A program made the position numbers and the translations under genes. From positions 62,001 through 126,000 of the forward strand of contig NZ_JAADZW010000007.1 of assembly GCF_010645065.1 (NCBI RefSeq): DNA of 64,000 nucleotides. The letters are read 5' to 3'. Every line of letters starts with the position of its first letter. The first letter of the stretch is position 1. The DNA is from Flavobacterium fluviatile. GTDB lineage: Bacteria; Bacteroidota; Bacteroidia; Flavobacteriales; Flavobacteriaceae. This document shows, one piece after another, positions 60,607-64,000 of the stretch. Under the pieces are notes generated by a model that was not told the origin of the DNA, ran no database searches, and saw only the letters and a program-made list of their open reading frames with translations.

Positions 60607-62064
60607 ATGGGCACAGAAATAAAACTCAAAGGTGACAAGGTCATCGCTCAGATTCCTTCCATAAAAGACAAAGCATTACGCATTAATTTAAACGAAAATA
60701 TTTACGGAACTTTTGCAGAAATTGGCGCAGGCCAGGAAACTGTGAGACATTTTTTCAGATCAGGCGGTTCATCCGGAACAATTGCAAAAGCAATGTCTGC
60801 ATATGATAAAGACTTTAGTGATGCGGTTTATGGTGTTGAGAGCGACGGACGATATGTTACTGAAAACCGACTCAAAAAAATGTTAACCTTTGAAGGAGAA
60901 CTAATTGAAGAGCGTTTAAGCCGTGAAAAACACCCAAATAAACTCTTTTTTAGTTATGCCAATACAGTTGCCACTATAGATTTTGCCAAACAATTTAAAG
61001 GCCACGGCTGGGTTGGAATCCGATACCAGATTGAACCGGACGAAGCATATAACGAAATTATTCTTCACATTCGATTTAAAGAAACCGATGCACGTTTACA
61101 ACAGGAAACACTCGGAATTTTAGGGGTTAACCTCATTTATGGCGCTTTTTACACCTACAACGACCCAAAGAAGTTACTTCGCCATCTATATGACCATTTA
61201 GATAAAGATCAGTTGGAAATTGATACAATCAACTTCTCCGGACCTCGTTTTGCAGATGTCGATAATCGTCTGATGAGTTTACAACTGGTTAAAAATGGCA
61301 TGACTGATGCTGTAATGTTTAATCCGGAAGGAAAAAATATCTTACCGGCAGCCATTTTATACAAAAAAAACCTTCTTGCTTTTAGAGGAAGCTTCCGTCC
61401 TGTTACCAATGTAAATGTGGACATGCACAGAAAATCCTTAAAAATGTTTCTGGAAGAAAATAAGGTTGAAAAAGAAAACACCTTAGTGGTTTTTGAAATT
61501 ACGCTTTCAAATTTACGCTCAGACGGAGAAATAGATGAACGGGATTTTATGGACAGGGCTGAATTGCTTTGTTCGTTGGGACAAACCGTTATGATTTCTA
61601 ATTTTCAGGAATATTATAAAGTCGTAGAATATTTCTCTAATTACACCAAAGCCCGTATGGGACTTGCAATGGGAGTAAATAATTTAGTCGATATCTTTGA
61701 CGAGAAATACTACCGCCATTTAAGTGGAGGAATTCTTGAAGCCTTTGGAAAATTATTCTATCGCGATATGAAAGTATTTTTATATCCAATGCTGGGTGAA
61801 GATGGCGAAATTATAACTTCTGAAAATCTGAAAGTACATCCAAGAATGAAAGAATTATATAAATTCTTCAAATTCAACGGAAAAGTTGTTGACATTGTGG
61901 ATTACGATCCTAATATCCTGAATGTATTCTCCCGGGAAGTATTAAAAATGATTGGTCAGGGAAAACCTGGATGGGAACCAATGCTTCCATCCGGAGTTGC
62001 CGAAATTATAAAAGAACATCATCTTTTTGGTTATCATCCGGAAAAACAATTAGAACAGAATTAA
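60607..62064 (+). CDS. Conserved protein of unknown function
   Basis: A 485-residue soluble protein without signal peptide or helices for the membrane. It opens with IPSIKDKALRINLNENIYGTFAEIGAGQETVRHFF and has a GGSSGTIAKAMSAYD segment, then a globular body with GRFR-like turns and a C-terminal PLGEDGEI and HPRMKELYKFF region. Charged residues spread evenly suggest a cytoplasmic enzyme or structural protein. I recall close homologues across Bacteroidota, but none with a known role; database names for it differ and should not be trusted. It is a single gene with its own promoter box and terminator. Confidence 0.8.
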   Translation: MGTEIKLKGDKVIAQIPSIKDKALRINLNENIYGTFAEIGAGQETVRHFFRSGGSSGTIAKAMSAYDKDFSDAVYGVESDGRYVTENRLKKMLTFEGELIEERLSREKHPNKLFFSYANTVATIDFAKQFKGHGWVGIRYQIEPDEAYNEIILHIRFKETDARLQQETLGILGVNLIYGAFYTYNDPKKLLRHLYDHLDKDQLEIDTINFSGPRFADVDNRLMSLQLVKNGMTDAVMFNPEGKNILPAAILYKKNLLAFRGSFRPVTNVNVDMHRKSLKMFLEENKVEKENTLVVFEITLSNLRSDGEIDERDFMDRAELLCSLGQTVMISNFQEYYKVVEYFSNYTKARMGLAMGVNNLVDIFDEKYYRHLSGGILEAFGKLFYRDMKVFLYPMLGEDGEIITSENLKVHPRMKELYKFFKFNGKVVDIVDYDPNILNVFSREVLKMIGQGKPGWEPMLPSGVAEIIKEHHLFGYHPEKQLEQN

Positions 62065-62089
62065 AATTTACTTATTCAAAGTCATAAAA

Positions 62090-62129
62090 GTCCAAAAAAG
62101 AGTGATTCCTTTTTGGACTCTTTTTTTTA
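62090..62129 (+). terminator. Rho-independent terminator
   Basis: GTCCAAAAA and TTTTTGGAC pair around an 11-base loop, followed by CTCTTTTTTTT. It closes the 60607 gene. Confidence 0.8.
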
Positions 62130-62200
62130 GTAAAATTTATTTCAATCTGCAGCGTTTTTAATTGTAATTTAATTTTAGTATTTTTAATTAAAAATAAACC

Positions 62201-62728
62201 ATGAAAATTATAGCCTTTGCAGGAAGCAACAGTCAACAATCCATCAATAAACGTTTAGCAGCGTATGCCGCAAATCAGTTTGAAAATGCAGAAATAGAAG
62301 TTTTGGATCTGAATGATTTTGAAATGCCTGTATTCAGCGTTGACTTAGAAAAAGAAATAGGGCAGCATGAAACCGCAAAATCATTTCTGAAAAAAATAGA
62401 AAGTGCTGACATTCTTGTGGTTTCTCTGGCTGAAAATAACGGGAATTATTCAGTTGCTTTTAAAAATGTATTTGACTGGAGTTCCAGAATTATAAAAGAT
62501 GTTTTCCAGCAAAAACCAATGCTTTTGATGGCAACTTCCCCTGGTCCAAGAGGCGGTGCTTCGGTTTTAGAAATTGCAAAAACTGCTTTTCCAAGATATG
62601 GCGCTCAGGTAAAAGGACTTTTTTCACTGCCTTCTTTCAATGCTAATTTTGATCTGGAGAAAAATAAAATCTCGAATCCCGAATTTGACAACGAACTGAA
62701 AACAATTGTAAAAAACAGTTTTAATTAA
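62201..62728 (+). CDS. NADPH-dependent FMN reductase family protein
   Basis: A 175-residue flavodoxin-fold protein. The phosphate loop of FMN is FAGSNSQQSINKRLA near the start, and the isoalloxazine loop is SLAENNGNYSVAFKNVFDW (about 77-95), followed by LMATSPGPRGG, a family hallmark. It transfers electrons from NAD(P)H to FMN or quinone-like acceptors. Its stop shares one base with the ATG of the transglutaminase gene (TAATG). Confidence 0.9.
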   Translation: MKIIAFAGSNSQQSINKRLAAYAANQFENAEIEVLDLNDFEMPVFSVDLEKEIGQHETAKSFLKKIESADILVVSLAENNGNYSVAFKNVFDWSSRIIKDVFQQKPMLLMATSPGPRGGASVLEIAKTAFPRYGAQVKGLFSLPSFNANFDLEKNKISNPEFDNELKTIVKNSFN

Positions 62729-63708
62729 TGAAATTTATACAGTTCGTTTTTGCTTTTATTTTTATAAATACCATTAGCCTTCATCTCTCCTACTCTCAAA
62801 AACTGAATGCTATTGACGGTATCGTCCTGAAATATCCTAAAAATTTCGACAATACTGAAGAATTGGCTGAAAAAATCGACAAAGATTTCAACTCAGATTA
62901 TGACAAAGCAAGGGCTATTTACAGCTGGATCGCATTTAACATTAAATATGATTATGCAGCATTTTTAAATCCGCCGCAAGCAATGCGCTTTTCTTATCGG
63001 AATGAAGCTGAAAAAAAAAGAAAAATACAAGAGTTCAACAACCAAATACTGCAAAAGACATTCCGGTCTAAAAAAGCCGTGTGCGAAGGTTTTACCCTTT
63101 TATTTAAGCATTTGACGGCATTGGTTGGAATTAAATCAGAAATTATCAGAGGGGATTCCAAAACAAGACTGGCTGATATTGGCAGAAAAAATACTTCTTC
63201 AAATCACGCATGGAACATCGTGTTAATTGATGGAAAATGGCACTTAGTCGATGTTACCTGGGGACAAGGTTACTATGACAGTAGTAAGGGCAGAATGGTG
63301 AAGGATTTTGATCCGGTCTATTTTGACACTGAACCCGATTACTTTTTTGCTAAACATTTTCCTCATTCAGGCTCTTTTCTTAATAAGAAATTAAATAAGG
63401 AAGAGTATCTAAATGGCCCTTTAATTTACAACAAAACCATTACAGGAGACTATAAAATCATAAAGCCTGAATCCGGAATAATTGAAGTAAATAATGGTGG
63501 AAAAATAACTTTTGTGATCAAGAACATTTCAAAATCAGATCAGTTTTATTACTTAAATAAAAAGAACCAGCCTGTCCGGATAACAAACTCAAAAGAAAAA
63601 AGAGACGGTTTAGAATTTCAGTTGACTTTTGATAATACAATCGGGAATTATATTACATTTTATCTGGACACAAATAGTATTGCTTCTTTTAAAATAGTTC
63701 AAAAATAA
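62728..63708 (+). CDS. Secreted transglutaminase-like protein
   Basis: A 326-residue protein with a signal peptide (about 1-23, ending SYSQ) and a transglutaminase-like domain (about 55-190). The triad is visible: Cys in KKAVCEGFTLLF, His in SNHAWNIVLI, and Asp in WHLVDVTWG. The C-terminal 100 residues look like a beta-sandwich. Such domains act as proteases or crosslinkers in the periplasm or outside. It is coupled to the FMN reductase gene by a one-base overlap, though the two have no obvious shared role. Confidence 0.88.
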   Translation: MKFIQFVFAFIFINTISLHLSYSQKLNAIDGIVLKYPKNFDNTEELAEKIDKDFNSDYDKARAIYSWIAFNIKYDYAAFLNPPQAMRFSYRNEAEKKRKIQEFNNQILQKTFRSKKAVCEGFTLLFKHLTALVGIKSEIIRGDSKTRLADIGRKNTSSNHAWNIVLIDGKWHLVDVTWGQGYYDSSKGRMVKDFDPVYFDTEPDYFFAKHFPHSGSFLNKKLNKEEYLNGPLIYNKTITGDYKIIKPESGIIEVNNGGKITFVIKNISKSDQFYYLNKKNQPVRITNSKEKRDGLEFQLTFDNTIGNYITFYLDTNSIASFKIVQK

Positions 63709-63790
63709 TTATCGCCAACCAGATTTCTTTCTTATTTTACTGAATTGGCGTAACTTAGCAGTTAGTGATAAAACATTAACGGCCTGAATT

Positions 63791-64000
63791 ATGGAAACAA
63801 CTTTTTTGAAATCGATTTTAGATAATGATTTCTATAAATTTACGATGCAGCATGCTGTAATCAGGCTTTTTCCAAAAGCCAGAGTCCGCTATGGTTTTAT
63901 CAATCGTGGCAAACATATTTTTCCGCCCGGCTTTTCCGATTTGCTTCGAAAATCGGTTGACGCAATGGCAGACCTGAGATTAACCAAAGACGAGAAGAAT
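63791..64000 (+). CDS. pncB: Nicotinate phosphoribosyltransferase, 3' part outside window
   Basis: The first 70 residues are seen: METTFLKSILDNDFYKFTMQ, with the LDNDFYKFTM signature of PncB near residue 10-19, then FPKARVRYGFINRGKHIFP. The enzyme makes nicotinate mononucleotide from nicotinate and PRPP in NAD salvage. The reading frame stays open to the window end. A weak -7-like box (TAACTTAG) lies about 40 bases upstream. Confidence 0.9.
   Translation, partial: METTFLKSILDNDFYKFTMQHAVIRLFPKARVRYGFINRGKHIFPPGFSDLLRKSVDAMADLRLTKDEKN

Noticed and set aside
1..64000. tRNA and rRNA genes, transposases, phage genes
   Set aside because: Gaps are short and filled by hairpins and promoters; I saw no cloverleaf-like or rRNA-like sequence and no mobile-element proteins.

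Overview
The window is an AT-rich stretch of a Bacteroidota chromosome, almost certainly Flavobacterium or a close relative. Supporting signs are the protein families (DUF6048, DUF6095, DUF6146/DUF6787-like proteins, BatA, a YaiO-type barrel, a type IX secretion C-terminal domain), many short lipoproteins, the Bacteroidota-type -7 promoter box TAnnTTTG, and several families of palindromic intergenic repeats typical of flavobacteria. I saw no tRNA, rRNA, CRISPR array, transposase or phage gene. Both edges cut genes: a cysteine desulfurase on the left (minus strand) and a nicotinate phosphoribosyltransferase on the right (plus strand).

Layout. 1-9.1 kb: cysteine desulfurase, a Smr-domain protein, small membrane proteins, the cysE-cysM cysteine pair, an aldo/keto reductase and a sensor kinase. 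9.2-16.6 kb: RNA modification (rlmD, a THUMP methyltransferase), envelope proteins, a ZIP metal transporter and murQ. 16.8-25.8 kb: pentapeptide-repeat and DinB proteins, TerC, a cNMP/CBS/DUF294 protein with a DnaQ-like exonuclease, YihY, a DUF2459 protein and the GTPase YchF. 26-36 kb: a TonB-dependent receptor, ferredoxin, acyl-CoA reductase, serC and serA, and lipoproteins. 36-42.7 kb: a secreted pectate-lyase-like enzyme with a T9SS tag, a LolD-like ATPase, a polytopic GT-C-like membrane protein and a DUF2400 protein. 42.9-51.8 kb: the most unusual locus. 51.9-64 kb: DEAD-box helicase, lactonase, BatA protein, a dihydroorotase-like protein, hydrolases, an FMN reductase, a transglutaminase and pncB.

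The 42.9-51.8 kb locus has three translationally coupled genes: a membrane-anchored HEAT-like protein; a 1267-residue fusion of a processive-type GT2 glycosyltransferase, an LtaS/EptA-like phospho-group transferase and a C-terminal TPR; and a TPR plus outer-membrane barrel protein of the YaiO type. A secreted DUF4838 glycosidase-like protein and a stand-alone receiver domain follow. The TPR at the end of the inner-membrane fusion is clearly similar to the TPR at the start of the barrel protein. I infer a polysaccharide synthesis, modification and export machine spanning the envelope. Other points of interest are a dihydroorotase homologue that has lost its metal-binding histidines and several structured intergenic elements present in more than one copy.
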